Below, one piece after another: positions 8,558-17,618 of a stretch of 64,000 bases of DNA. Under the pieces are notes generated by a model. The model saw nothing but the letters and a program-made list of their open reading frames with translations, was not told the origin of the DNA and did no database searches. The DNA is from Chlorohelix sp037138995. Its GTDB lineage: Bacteria > Chloroflexota > Chloroflexia > Chloroheliales > Chloroheliaceae. How positions within the stretch are numbered: the first letter of the stretch is position 1; each line of letters starts with the position of its first letter. A program made the position numbers and the translations under genes. The stretch covers positions 1-64,000 of the forward strand of contig NZ_JBAXHI010000009.1 of assembly GCF_037138995.1 (NCBI RefSeq), in the 5' to 3' direction.

Positions 8558-10125
8558 TGGACGCGAATTGCCTACGCTGTCAACCGTTGCTCTCTGCCTA
8601 CATTGATAAAGAGACTTCAGCGCAAGAAGAAGAATTTATCCGACAACATCTGCTAACCTGTGTTGATTGCCGAGCAGCCTTAGAATCTTATCGGGGTATT
8701 CGGGTACAATTAAAGCGTGTGCCTGACCCTTTGCCCACTCCCAAACTCCGCCGCGCCGTCTTGAACCGCGTGCATCTGGCGCGAATAAAGGACTCACAAC
8801 CCGCGTTGCTTTCGGCAAATGGGCTGAAAATTCTGTCCTTGTCATTGATGGCTGTTATTATAGTCATGATTGCCGCCGTCCTGATTATATTTTTTACAAA
8901 TCGCAATTCCGCCTTTGATATTGCCGATATTGCCGCCAATAGTCAGGAAATTACAATCCACTTTAATCAAGCGGTGGACGAAGCCCTAATCCGAGATAAG
9001 GGGCAGTTGTTTTTCAACGTTCAAGACAATAGCGGTAAAAAAATAGAGTACGATATAAAGATTACCGATAGCCATACAGTAGTGCTTGAACCGAAACAAA
9101 CTTTGGTAGCAGGGCAGCAAGTTAATGTTGAGACTAATACCAATGTCTTGAATAAAAGCGGGGAGAATTTAGCGCAAAAGCATGTTGAGGTTAAAATAGT
9201 TTCGCCTGCCACTGCTACTACCCGTCAAACCACTAACACAACCCAACCTCGAACAACCGTAGTAGCACAGGTAGCCACCGTTACGCCCAATATTATCACT
9301 ACCACCATAACCGCTACACCTATCATCACTACTACCGCGCCGATAACCGCTACTACCGTTTTCACAACTGTAGCCACTCCAATTCTAACCAGCACAACGG
9401 TTATAAGCCCTACCGGAGTTGTTACTACCACCAGCAGTATAACCGCAACTACCTTTACAACTATCCCGCTAACTACTACCGTCTCTACCACCCTGCCTGT
9501 AACGGTCACAACCGATATTACGGCTACTACCGTTCCCGTAACTCCCTCACCCACTCCTAGCTGTAACGTTGCTTTATCTACCTCCTTCACCAAATTACTG
9601 GCGGATAATCCAGATATTGCCACGAAATTGGGCTGTCCTTCAGCCGCAGAAAATACGGTGACATTGGCATATCAGGTGTACGAAAAGGGCTTTATGCTGG
9701 CGAGTAACGGGCAAATATATGCCTTTTCCACCCTCAACGGTAGCTGGCATTCTTACGCCGATATTCCCGCTATACCTATGCCGACTCCAACCGCAACTAC
9801 CAACGCTGTCACTATTCAAGCAACAGGTACAATAACTAGCGTAGTGGCGCAACTTACTACCCCAACGCCAACCGCAACACCCGGTAATTTCGGCTGTAGC
9901 ATCAGCCCTGCGACAGCCTTTACGAACGTTTGGCGAGCCAATATTGAGGTGAGAAATCTGGTAGGATGTCCCGGTGTGCTTGATACCAGTTCCAGGACGG
10001 GCATAACCCAACTTTTCGCAGGCGGCAGATTATTCTTGAATCCGGTAGATATGGTCGGTCGTCGCATCTACATCATGTTCAATAGCGGTACTCTGCTGGT
10101 GTTGCCCGATACTTCAGGGGCTTAA
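8557..10125 (+). CDS. Membrane anti-sigma factor with Ig-like domain, Thr-rich stalk and GCP repeats
   Basis: The N-terminal zf-HC2-type zinc segment has His31-x3-Cys35-x2-Cys38, expected to bind and hold the sigma factor at the membrane. One transmembrane helix is at about 90-113. Outside follows an SbsA/Big_5-like Ig domain (about 119-215, with the ITIHFNQAVDEA signature), a Thr/Pro-rich stalk (216-345), and two C-terminal modules with LGCP and VGCP cores (about 349-395 and 465-500). The latter resemble the FGCP/FGYP repeats of the L,D-transpeptidase at 37819. The start is coupled to the sigma gene (TAATG). The external part is probably the sensor, which is inference. The C-terminal architecture is unusual for an anti-sigma factor. 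Confidence 0.85.
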   Translation: MDANCLRCQPLLSAYIDKETSAQEEEFIRQHLLTCVDCRAALESYRGIRVQLKRVPDPLPTPKLRRAVLNRVHLARIKDSQPALLSANGLKILSLSLMAVIIVMIAAVLIIFFTNRNSAFDIADIAANSQEITIHFNQAVDEALIRDKGQLFFNVQDNSGKKIEYDIKITDSHTVVLEPKQTLVAGQQVNVETNTNVLNKSGENLAQKHVEVKIVSPATATTRQTTNTTQPRTTVVAQVATVTPNIITTTITATPIITTTAPITATTVFTTVATPILTSTTVISPTGVVTTTSSITATTFTTIPLTTTVSTTLPVTVTTDITATTVPVTPSPTPSCNVALSTSFTKLLADNPDIATKLGCPSAAENTVTLAYQVYEKGFMLASNGQIYAFSTLNGSWHSYADIPAIPMPTPTATTNAVTIQATGTITSVVAQLTTPTPTATPGNFGCSISPATAFTNVWRANIEVRNLVGCPGVLDTSSRTGITQLFAGGRLFLNPVDMVGRRIYIMFNSGTLLVLPDTSGA

Positions 10126-10149
10126 AAGTTGCAAAGTCCGCCCCAACGC

Positions 10150-10169
10150 GGGCGTGGCTCGACACGCCC
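10150..10169. repeat. Palindromic hairpin, member of the dispersed GGGCG family
   Basis: GGGCGTG (10150-10156), a six-base loop, CACGCCC (10163-10169). It sits between convergent stops and could stop transcription, but lacks a T-run. The minus strand reads TAGGGGCGTG at its edge, like other short palindromes in this window. Confidence 0.5.
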
Positions 10170-10592
10170 CTATGAACTACGGCGGCGTTCTCGGTCGAGG
10201 TAAGTTTGTAAAATCAGGGCAGCAGCGGTGGCGTCAATATTATCTTTTATCTTCTGACCTCGCTTACCCGAATCAATCAAACGGCGTTCCGCTTCAACAC
10301 TGCTCAAGCGTTCATCCATAAAATCTACAGGTACTGAAATACGCCCCGCCAGTTCGGAGGCAAACACACGGGCGCGTTCGGCTTCTATCCCTTCGCGCCC
10401 ATTTAACTGAATGGGCAAGCCTATCACAAGCTTGCCCACTTCATTTTGTTTCACCAATGCTACAATTTCTGTAAATACCTGCTCAGGATTTCTTACCTGA
10501 ATAACACCCGCAGGGGATGAAATCAAACCAGTTTCATCACTGAGCGCAAGCCCGATTCGCTTGCGACCCAAATCAAGAGCAAGGTATCTCAT
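10170..10592 (-). CDS. ruvX: Putative Holliday junction resolvase / pre-16S rRNA nuclease YqgF
   Basis: RNase H-fold nuclease of the YqgF/RuvX family, full length at 140 residues. Asp7 in LALDLGRKRIG, the IGLP turn (57-60), DER (93-95) and Asp120 in DNIDATAAALILQ are the expected active-site positions. Family members trim the 5' end of 16S rRNA in some bacteria and were first proposed as junction resolvases. It is the last gene of an alaS / membrane-protein / ruvX operon, 16 nt after its neighbour. alaS and yqgF are adjacent in many bacteria. Confidence 0.93.
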   Translation of the reverse strand: MRYLALDLGRKRIGLALSDETGLISSPAGVIQVRNPEQVFTEIVALVKQNEVGKLVIGLPIQLNGREGIEAERARVFASELAGRISVPVDFMDERLSSVEAERRLIDSGKRGQKIKDNIDATAAALILQTYLDRERRRSS

Positions 10593-10608
10593 TTTGCCTC
10601 AATAAACA

Positions 10609-12894
10609 TCAAGCCTTTGGCGTTGGTTGCGCTAACTGACCACTGGTAGAAACGGCTTGATAATCAAAAACTGGTTTCAAATCAAGCTTGCCGGCAGCAG
10701 GTAAAGTGCCGGTGAAGCCGCTAAAATTCACATCAAACAGGTACTGATTATATTTTTGCAAAATTGCGGCGCGTGCCTCCTCCGGCGATTTCCCGGCTCC
10801 AAGCGTTGCAATATCCTTCTTCATATCATCGGTCAAAGGGCTGTACAAGGTGGCAGTAACCGATACAACATACATGAGCCTACCGTTTTCTTGGCTAACC
10901 TGACCATCACCCACGAGTTTAAAGCTGTCAATTTGCTGGCGGGGGTCTTTCACCAGCGCACTCCGCACCGCATCAGCTAACGAAGTTTGGTTATAGATAT
11001 AGGCTTTTTGTGAGACAGAACAAGTTCCGCTGAATTCTGCGGCTTCATCTCCCACGTTCTTAGAAAATTGGCATTGATTATCGCCAACGTTCAAGAACTG
11101 GATGCCCTGCGTATTCGGGTCGTAGCGACCTTGCAACTCCTGCTTTGCCTGAGCGCGAGCATCTTCAACCAACTTTTGCTCTAAAGCTGCTCTATCCTCT
11201 TTGGAAACCACTTGCACTTTGCGCTCGGAACCGCCTGTAACGGGCCCGATAGATACGCCTAGCGAATCGGTCAAGAAAACTTGAGAAACCCCCTCAAAAT
11301 TACCAGAAGAACCCGCCACACCAGCTTGAATTTGCCCAGTAGCCTTGCCAACCGCGGTGGTAAAAGGATTTCCTGCCGGAATGGTCACAGCGCTTATCAA
11401 ACGATACTGTACCCCAGTGCGCTGATTGGTGTATATAACCGCCCCTGCGCCATAAGATTTGGGACTTGCACCGCCGTTCACAAAACTAGCTTGTCCCTGC
11501 GCTACTCCATCGGCTTTGAAAACCGAGCCGAAGGCGGGATATGTGCCGGTTTTAGTAATTTTCCCGGTGGTTACTTCCGTTACATTCAACCTGCCGGAAG
11601 TCGCGCTTTGGATCGGGTTAGAGGTTGAGCTACTACCGCTCACTACAGTTGGAACCGTGCTATTACTGCTGGTATCTAGCAAAATCGGCACTGTATTTGT
11701 AACCTGTGAGGTAGCCAGTATCAGATTAACCCGTTGTAAATTTCCGGTTGATGCATTGCTATTACCCTGATTCTGCCCCCCCCCTAGCGTTATTAATAAC
11801 AAACCGATCAGGATTATAAATGCCCCTGCTACTCCCACCAAGGCGAACAAACCGAATCTATTTTTGTCACGGGCGCGTTGGCTTTGAACATCGGGGGGTA
11901 ACGGAGTACGCCCCATAGATATAGAAGCAACCGCTTCTTTTGGGGCGCGGTTGCGAGGTAATAGACGGCTCAAATTAGCGGTTAAGCCGGTAGCCATTGC
12001 CGCCAAACCTGTCCCCTTACGAACGCGCCCATCCGTATCGGCTGTTTTCTTCCTGCCGCGTCCACTATCCGCGCTTCTGCGAACCCCACTGCGTTGTTTG
12101 AAATCGGCAGCAGCATTATCCGAAGTAGAGCCAAGTATCGAAGGCACATCATCATCCTGCTCATCAGTCAGGTCAAAGGGGAACTGAGCAGTATTGCTTT
12201 CGTTGCCAATGGGCGCATCATCCCCGAAATAGCCGAATTGTGCCGCTTCTTCATAGGTCATGGTTCTTGCGCCACCGCCATCAAAGTCGGTTGAAGGGAC
12301 TAGTTTAGGTGGCGGAGAGTCTAACTCTAGAAACGAACCCAACGTCTCGCGTGGGGTGTCATTGACATCCTGTTGCAAAAAATTCCCCGGAGGTGGTGGA
12401 ACAGGGCGAGACATCATATCCGGCACTTGAAGGTTGGGTATCTGGCTGAAAAATTCCTGAGAGGGACGGCGCAAGGGTTGAGTAGATTCTAACGGTGGGT
12501 TAGACTGCTGGGGCTGAACTACAAAGCCCTGCGGCACTTCGCTAAAAACACGGGTAGATTGCTGAGAAGGAGTCTCACCGAAATTCGCAAACAAATTATC
12601 ATCTTCAGATTCAGCAGAAGAAACTGACTGACTGGTTATACCATCACTCCTATCAGTCTGAAAGCCCAACAACTTTGCGAGACCTTGCGAAGTTTTGCTA
12701 CCACCTGAAAATGTTAAATTGATGCTTTCCTCGCGAACCACTCGCCGAAGCATATTGAACTGGTCGAGCGTTTCGAGCGCACGGGTTTTTCCGGGCAGCA
12801 TAATCAACACTTCTTTTGTGCGTGATTGCCGCAACCGATTAATTACCGAATCTAAATCTTCTTCAACGCCAACCGTTATTGTTTCCTGGGCCAT
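10609..12894 (-). CDS. Single-pass membrane protein with baseplate J-like extracellular region
   Basis: Cytoplasmic N-terminus of about 345 residues: a small alpha/beta segment (1-80) with a DLDSVINRLRQSRTKEVLIMLPGKTR-like start, then a long disordered Pro/Gln/Ser/Asp-rich region. One transmembrane helix lies at about 347-370, followed by a beta-rich extracellular part (373-761). The latter has the VIYTNQRTGVQYRL and VTIPAG elements seen in Chloroflexota proteins annotated 'baseplate J/gp47'. Nothing else here is phage-like, so that name probably reflects only a shared fold. It lies between alaS and ruvX in one operon. The function is unknown; a role in envelope contact or adhesion is possible. 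Confidence 0.8.
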   Translation of the reverse strand: MAQETITVGVEEDLDSVINRLRQSRTKEVLIMLPGKTRALETLDQFNMLRRVVREESINLTFSGGSKTSQGLAKLLGFQTDRSDGITSQSVSSAESEDDNLFANFGETPSQQSTRVFSEVPQGFVVQPQQSNPPLESTQPLRRPSQEFFSQIPNLQVPDMMSRPVPPPPGNFLQQDVNDTPRETLGSFLELDSPPPKLVPSTDFDGGGARTMTYEEAAQFGYFGDDAPIGNESNTAQFPFDLTDEQDDDVPSILGSTSDNAAADFKQRSGVRRSADSGRGRKKTADTDGRVRKGTGLAAMATGLTANLSRLLPRNRAPKEAVASISMGRTPLPPDVQSQRARDKNRFGLFALVGVAGAFIILIGLLLITLGGGQNQGNSNASTGNLQRVNLILATSQVTNTVPILLDTSSNSTVPTVVSGSSSTSNPIQSATSGRLNVTEVTTGKITKTGTYPAFGSVFKADGVAQGQASFVNGGASPKSYGAGAVIYTNQRTGVQYRLISAVTIPAGNPFTTAVGKATGQIQAGVAGSSGNFEGVSQVFLTDSLGVSIGPVTGGSERKVQVVSKEDRAALEQKLVEDARAQAKQELQGRYDPNTQGIQFLNVGDNQCQFSKNVGDEAAEFSGTCSVSQKAYIYNQTSLADAVRSALVKDPRQQIDSFKLVGDGQVSQENGRLMYVVSVTATLYSPLTDDMKKDIATLGAGKSPEEARAAILQKYNQYLFDVNFSGFTGTLPAAGKLDLKPVFDYQAVSTSGQLAQPTPKA

Positions 12895-13001
12895 GGCTCA
12901 GAATCCTCCTGCCCCAATCTAAAAAGCCTTAAAACGAAAGCTATAGATGTTTATAATTTCGGGATTATCCATATAAGGCTTCTGCCAACCCCAACAAAAT
13001 T

Positions 13002-15617
13002 TTATTTAATAGCTCCCCGAACTAACCCTACCGTGAGCGACAGAGCTTCATCGAGTTTCTCCGGGTCGTTTCCGCCACCTTGCGCCATATTAGGGCGACC
13101 TCCAGCACGACCGCCAACTTTCTCCGCTATTGGCGCAATAATCTTTCCAGCGTTTAAACCTCGCTCCACCAAATCAGGCGTTACCATCACTAGCAAAGAA
13201 GGTTTTTCCTTGATAACCGCCCCAATAGCCACAACTCCGCTCTTTAGGCTATCGCGCAGTTTATCGCCGATACTTCGCAACACGTCAGCATTGGGCGCAT
13301 TTACCTTAGCCGACAATACTCTGACACCTTCAACCTCAACCACACTCCTCAAAAGCTCGCCGGACTCTGCCAGCGCTTGCTTTTGTTGGAGCAATGCCAA
13401 TTCGCGTTCGGTGTCGCGTAATTTTCGTTTAAGCTCGATTGCTTCATCAACCAGTTGTTCCGGGCGAGTTTGCAATACGCTCGCTAACTTGTTTACCAGT
13501 TGCAACCGTTCCTCAATATATTTTTCCGCGCCTCTACCAGTAACAGCCTCAATTCTCCGCAAACCGCTTCCAACGCTTCCTTCGCTAGTAACGAGTAGCA
13601 AACCGATTTGACCGCTATTCTGAAGATGCGTACCGCCACAAAATTCCTTGCTGTAATCCCCGATGCCAAGCACGCGCACCACCTCGCCGTACTTTTCACC
13701 GAACATCATTACGGCACCGCTCTTTTTAGCTTCATCAATCGGTAGCACATTAACCGTTACGGGCAAACTTGCGCGGATTTTATCATTTACAATTTGCTCA
13801 ACCTCTATCAGTTGCTCGGCAGTTACCTGATTTGGGAAGGTAAAGTCAAAGCGCAATCGCTCCGGTGAAACCAACGAACCGGCTTGCCCTACATTATTTC
13901 CAAGTACATCCTTCAAAGCTTGATGCAGTATATGAGTACCGGTGTGGTTGCGAGCAGTATCTAGGCGACGCGCTTCATCCACTACAGCGCGAGCCTTTTG
14001 CCCCTCACCGATAAAGCCCTCCACTACCTTACCCTGATGCGCTATCACATCACCAACTGGCTTGTAGGTATTTTCAATCTCTATTCGCCCAAACTCAGTC
14101 TCGATATAGCCCGTGTCGCTTATCTGACCGCCGCTTTCTACATAAAAGGGCGTTTGCGCCAGCACAATTTCAGCGTCCTGCCCTGCGTCCGCGCTCTTAA
14201 CACGCTTTCCATTGACCAATACCGCCAGCGCTTCAGTTTCAAGGCTGTTAGTTTCATAGCCCTTGAAAGGAGTTTTCTGCAAACCTAGCGCTTTATAATC
14301 CTCTAGGTCAACCCGCGCTACTTTCCAGCGGTCGGGGTTGGTACTAGCTTCGGAATGTTTTTGCTTCGCCCGTTCAAAACCTTCCCAGTCAATTTCAAAA
14401 CCACGTTCTTCAGCAAGTTCGCGCGTTAGGTCAGGCGGGAAGCCATGCGTTGCCAACAGGTCGAAAACATCCTCACCGCTGACAATTTTGGTATCAAGCG
14501 GGTTATTTTCGATAAGTATCTCAAAGCGGTTCAAGCCCATTTGTAGGGTATGCCCGAATTTTTCTTCCTCATCCGCCAATACTGCGAATACATGGTTTTT
14601 GCGCTCGATAATATCAGGATAAATATCACCCAGCATATCCATTACAACTTGGCTGGTATGGTGCATAAAAGGTGTATCCAGACCTAGCAACCGCCCGTAT
14701 CGAATAGCGCGGCGCAAAATCCGGCGCAGGATATAGCCTTTGTCCACGTTACCGGGCAGCACCCCATCGGTAATCAGCATGGTGGCGGCGCGGCTATGGT
14801 CGGCAATAACCCGGAGGCTAATATCATCTTTCTCGTTCGCCCCATAGCGTTTTCCGGTTATATCGGCGGCGCGTTGGATAATCGGCTGGAATAAATCGGT
14901 GCTATAAATTGAGCTAACGCCCTGCAAAACCAGACTCAGCCTTTCCAGACCCATTCCGGTATCAATATTCTTACGCGGTAGCGGGGTATCTACTCCATGC
15001 GTATCGCGGTTGAACTGCATAAACACCAGATTCCAGATTTCAAGATAGCGCGGCGAATCGCCAACCCTCGCATCGGGGTCGGGGTCGAACTCAGGTCCTA
15101 AATCATAATAGATTTCGCTGTCAGGTCCGCACGGTCCGGTTTTACCCACAGGACCCCACCAGTTATCTTCAATCCTGGTAATGCGACTGGCGGGAAGACC
15201 AATCATTTTAGTCCATAACTCTAGCGCCTCTTCATCGGTAGGAAAAATTGAGGGGTAGAGTTTATCTTCCGGCAGTTTAAAAACTTGAGTCAGCAATTCC
15301 CATGCGAAGGAAACTGCCCCTTCTTTAAAGTATTCGCCAACCGAAAAATTTCCGAGCATTTCAAAAAATGTCAGATGGCTTGGGTCGCCTACTTCATCAA
15401 TATCAACAGTGCGAAAACACTTCTGTACGGTAGTAAGGCGGCGATGGGGAGGCGTTTGGACACCCAGAAAGAAGGGGGTCATTTGCTGCATCCCGGCAGT
15501 CGTCAACAGAACCGTCTTGTCACCGGTAGGCGGGACAAGCGAAGAACTAGGCAAATGCAAATGCCCGTTTTTGATAAAATAATCTACATAAGTTTGTCGG
15601 ATTTCTCGACTACGCAT
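13002..15617 (-). CDS. alaS: Alanyl-tRNA synthetase
   Basis: Class II synthetase that charges tRNA-Ala, 871 residues, full length. The N-terminal catalytic core begins with RQTYVDYFIKNGHLHLPSSSLVP. The editing domain carries HTGTHILHQ (HxxxH) and the CGGTHL zinc motif, which clears mischarged Ser and Gly. The C-terminal domain carries a Gly-rich GGRAGGRPNMAQGGG loop of DHHA1 type. It is the promoter-proximal gene of the operon with the membrane protein at 10609 and ruvX. No T-box leader is evident upstream. Confidence 0.98.
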   Translation of the reverse strand: MRSREIRQTYVDYFIKNGHLHLPSSSLVPPTGDKTVLLTTAGMQQMTPFFLGVQTPPHRRLTTVQKCFRTVDIDEVGDPSHLTFFEMLGNFSVGEYFKEGAVSFAWELLTQVFKLPEDKLYPSIFPTDEEALELWTKMIGLPASRITRIEDNWWGPVGKTGPCGPDSEIYYDLGPEFDPDPDARVGDSPRYLEIWNLVFMQFNRDTHGVDTPLPRKNIDTGMGLERLSLVLQGVSSIYSTDLFQPIIQRAADITGKRYGANEKDDISLRVIADHSRAATMLITDGVLPGNVDKGYILRRILRRAIRYGRLLGLDTPFMHHTSQVVMDMLGDIYPDIIERKNHVFAVLADEEEKFGHTLQMGLNRFEILIENNPLDTKIVSGEDVFDLLATHGFPPDLTRELAEERGFEIDWEGFERAKQKHSEASTNPDRWKVARVDLEDYKALGLQKTPFKGYETNSLETEALAVLVNGKRVKSADAGQDAEIVLAQTPFYVESGGQISDTGYIETEFGRIEIENTYKPVGDVIAHQGKVVEGFIGEGQKARAVVDEARRLDTARNHTGTHILHQALKDVLGNNVGQAGSLVSPERLRFDFTFPNQVTAEQLIEVEQIVNDKIRASLPVTVNVLPIDEAKKSGAVMMFGEKYGEVVRVLGIGDYSKEFCGGTHLQNSGQIGLLLVTSEGSVGSGLRRIEAVTGRGAEKYIEERLQLVNKLASVLQTRPEQLVDEAIELKRKLRDTERELALLQQKQALAESGELLRSVVEVEGVRVLSAKVNAPNADVLRSIGDKLRDSLKSGVVAIGAVIKEKPSLLVMVTPDLVERGLNAGKIIAPIAEKVGGRAGGRPNMAQGGGNDPEKLDEALSLTVGLVRGAIK

Positions 15618-15769
15618 AAAGCCCCTATTCTAGTTAGCAAATCGCTTAGTTAATTTTATGGCAGTTATTATTTATTGTCAAGTTGTTTTTAGTATGTTAA
15701 GCTCAAATTTAGGGATAAGTAATCCAAAATCCGTCAAGTCGGCATGAACTTTCAGAAAATACACTTTGC

Positions 15770-15799
15770 TTGACCTTTTATGCTAAACTAAAGTTGTAT
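15770..15799 (+). promoter_or_regulatory. Candidate promoter of the amidase gene
   Basis: TTGACC (15770-15775) with TTGTAT (15794-15799) after 18 nt. The -35 is good and the -10 is weak. It lies about 50 bases before the start at 15849, upstream of the AGGAGG at 15836. No alternative is clearer in the alaS / amidase divergent gap. Confidence 0.35.
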
Positions 15800-15848
15800 T
15801 TTTTCACCTTACTAGAGTACATCATGATAAGTATTAGGAGGTTTCTAA

Positions 15849-17006
15849 ATGCCTTCAGACTCAGATGCTCCAACTAATCAACCTGCACAACCCAATTCTG
15901 ACACAACCAGTATAGCAGACAATCAAACTCAACTAAACGCGACACCTTCCGATGGTGACACTGATAGCATAGCAACGTTCGGCGCATATAGTGATGGAGT
16001 GGTTTTCCTTTTACCGCCCGATAATAATCAAAATCTCCGCCCACGCATGGAACACGATAAACAAGGTGAGCCGGATAGCGCGGAAGGCTTGTTAGCAGAT
16101 GGCATATTCCCAGAGGATAACGGCAGCGCTTCTACTGACCCCAATAATCTGCAAGAAAGCGTAGAAGCTGCCAATACGGATAGCGGTTCGGTTGGCGCCT
16201 TTTCCGCCGGGGGGTCGGCTTTCGATATAATGTTTAAGGTCAGCCCCAATTGCTGGCAGGGTCGTAATGGACTAACCGCCATTGCAATAGTTGACCACAT
16301 TATGCAAGGCACCCTTGATGCCACTACAAGTTGGTTTATGAACCCAAGCGCAGAAGCCAGCACCCATTTTGGAGTTGGTAAAGACGGTCGAATCATACAG
16401 TATGTGCGCCTTGAGAATAGCGCGTGGGGCAACGGACCCGTTAATAAACCAGACCCAAATATTGAGTGGTTAGCAGATGCAATAAGCAAAGGCATTAACC
16501 CAAATCGTTTAACCGTATCAATCGAGCATGAGGGTAAAACAGGAGAAGCCTTTACCGAAACAATGTATCAGGCAACTTTTTTCCTCCACAAACAAATCAT
16601 TCGGCAACTTAACATCCCAGTTGACCGCCACCATATAATTGGGCATTACCAGATTGATTCGGTAAACCGCCCGCTTTGTCCCGGCAAAGGCTTTCCATGG
16701 GATAGATTAATGGCAGATTTAAAGGCAGAGTTCAGCCAACCTGCTACCCAACCCCTAGGCGACCCACCCGGTTATACCGAGGTACCGTTTGGTCCCGGCG
16801 CAGTAGCTTTTAACAACTCTTATGTACGCGCCTATCCGTCCTTCGACTCATCAATAGGCACGGTTCAACGCAAACTCCCCAAAGATACATCGCTCCACTT
16901 TGACGGCTACACCGATCAGGGACCTGCTTTTCAGGGCAGCGCCCGCTGGTACAAAATCAGCCAGCAAGACGGCGGCGGTTGGATTCACGCCCGCATGATT
17001 GGCTAA
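15849..17006 (+). CDS. N-acetylmuramoyl-L-alanine amidase (Amidase_2/PGRP fold) with C-terminal SH3-like domain
   Basis: Peptidoglycan hydrolase cutting the MurNAc-L-Ala bond. The Amidase_2 domain spans about 130-290. His150 (VDHIMQ), His266 (IIGHYQ) and Cys277 (RPLCPG) are the zinc ligands expected for the family, and SIEHEG lies at 224-229. A bacterial SH3-like domain (about 318-385) probably binds wall. The first 120 residues are acidic, Ser/Asp/Asn-rich and lack a recognisable signal peptide, so export by a non-Sec route or lysis-linked release is possible. AGGAGG is seven bases upstream of the ATG. Confidence 0.9.
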   Translation: MPSDSDAPTNQPAQPNSDTTSIADNQTQLNATPSDGDTDSIATFGAYSDGVVFLLPPDNNQNLRPRMEHDKQGEPDSAEGLLADGIFPEDNGSASTDPNNLQESVEAANTDSGSVGAFSAGGSAFDIMFKVSPNCWQGRNGLTAIAIVDHIMQGTLDATTSWFMNPSAEASTHFGVGKDGRIIQYVRLENSAWGNGPVNKPDPNIEWLADAISKGINPNRLTVSIEHEGKTGEAFTETMYQATFFLHKQIIRQLNIPVDRHHIIGHYQIDSVNRPLCPGKGFPWDRLMADLKAEFSQPATQPLGDPPGYTEVPFGPGAVAFNNSYVRAYPSFDSSIGTVQRKLPKDTSLHFDGYTDQGPAFQGSARWYKISQQDGGGWIHARMIG

Positions 17007-17011
17007 ATAAA

Positions 17012-17041
17012 AGACCGGACTACTCCATTGTAGCCCGGTCT
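17012..17041. terminator. Bidirectional terminator between convergent genes
   Basis: AGACCGG-A-CTAC pairs with GTAG-C-CCGGTCT around TCCATT, twelve positions with one mismatch. On the minus strand it is followed by TTTTATTT. It separates the amidase gene from the small minus-strand gene at 17070. Confidence 0.8.
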
Positions 17042-17069
17042 AAAATATATATTTAAACCAGATAAACTC

Positions 17070-17327
17070 CTAACTGGCTATACGGGCTGACTTGTCTAGT
17101 CTTATACCCATAAGCTTAGCTTGTTTCTCTATAGCTTTAATAATACGTTGGTGTCTCGGTGTTAAAAGTTCCGCCCGCACAATCGGGTCTTCATGATAAA
17201 TTTGCTCTGCCCAAACGTGGTTATAATCCGGCAGCACGCTTAGATGAAGACTATTTGCGAACGGATAATTAGTATATATATACTTCCATAATTCGCGATC
17301 AGCACGCAGATTCAAGAGTAATGCCAT
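17070..17327 (-). CDS. Small conserved-looking hypothetical protein (85 aa)
   Basis: I do not recognise this protein. It is a mixed-charge soluble sequence with aromatic residues in the first half and a basic amphipathic helix (PRHQRIIKAIEKQAKLMGI) near the end. No membrane segment, Cys pair or signal peptide is visible. AAAGGAG lies nine bases before the ATG and a terminator follows the stop, which supports a real gene. It has no obvious partner. Confidence 0.6.
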   Translation of the reverse strand: MALLLNLRADRELWKYIYTNYPFANSLHLSVLPDYNHVWAEQIYHEDPIVRAELLTPRHQRIIKAIEKQAKLMGIRLDKSARIAS

Positions 17328-17618
17328 ATTTTCAAGCTCCTTTGCTTAAAAAAATAATGCCTGTACTAGTTCTATAACAAAAAACTTTCCAAACCAAACA
17401 TCAAGCTGCCGCCAACCACACTGTCGGCGGCTACCATCTTTATGATAGTAATACTGATGTCCATCCAGACCTCATAGTTCTGGTCTGCTCAATTTGCACT
17501 TATGTACCATTTGTTGAAGTGCGTCTTTGCAATTCATAAATGCTACAACAACTTCATTGGAAAAATTATATAACTATCTGAACGCATTTACAACATTATT
17601 TTAATAGATGAAAAAACT
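17328..17618. other. Intergenic region with two short hairpins, no gene seen
   Basis: GCCGCC and GGCGGC form a six-pair stem near 17409-17431, and CAGACC/GGTCTG another near 17467-17489. Neither has an adjacent T-run. They may mark the end of the phosphorylase transcript on the minus strand. Confidence 0.4.

Noticed and set aside
9225..9623. Val-rich minus-strand frame opposite the anti-sigma stalk
   Set aside because: It is the mirror of ACN/ACT-rich Thr codons; no ribosome site and extreme composition. The same applies to 5991-6275 and 63406-63930.
10609..12894. Phage baseplate gene
   Set aside because: Only a baseplate J-like fold is shared. The protein has a membrane helix and lies in a housekeeping operon with no phage genes around it.
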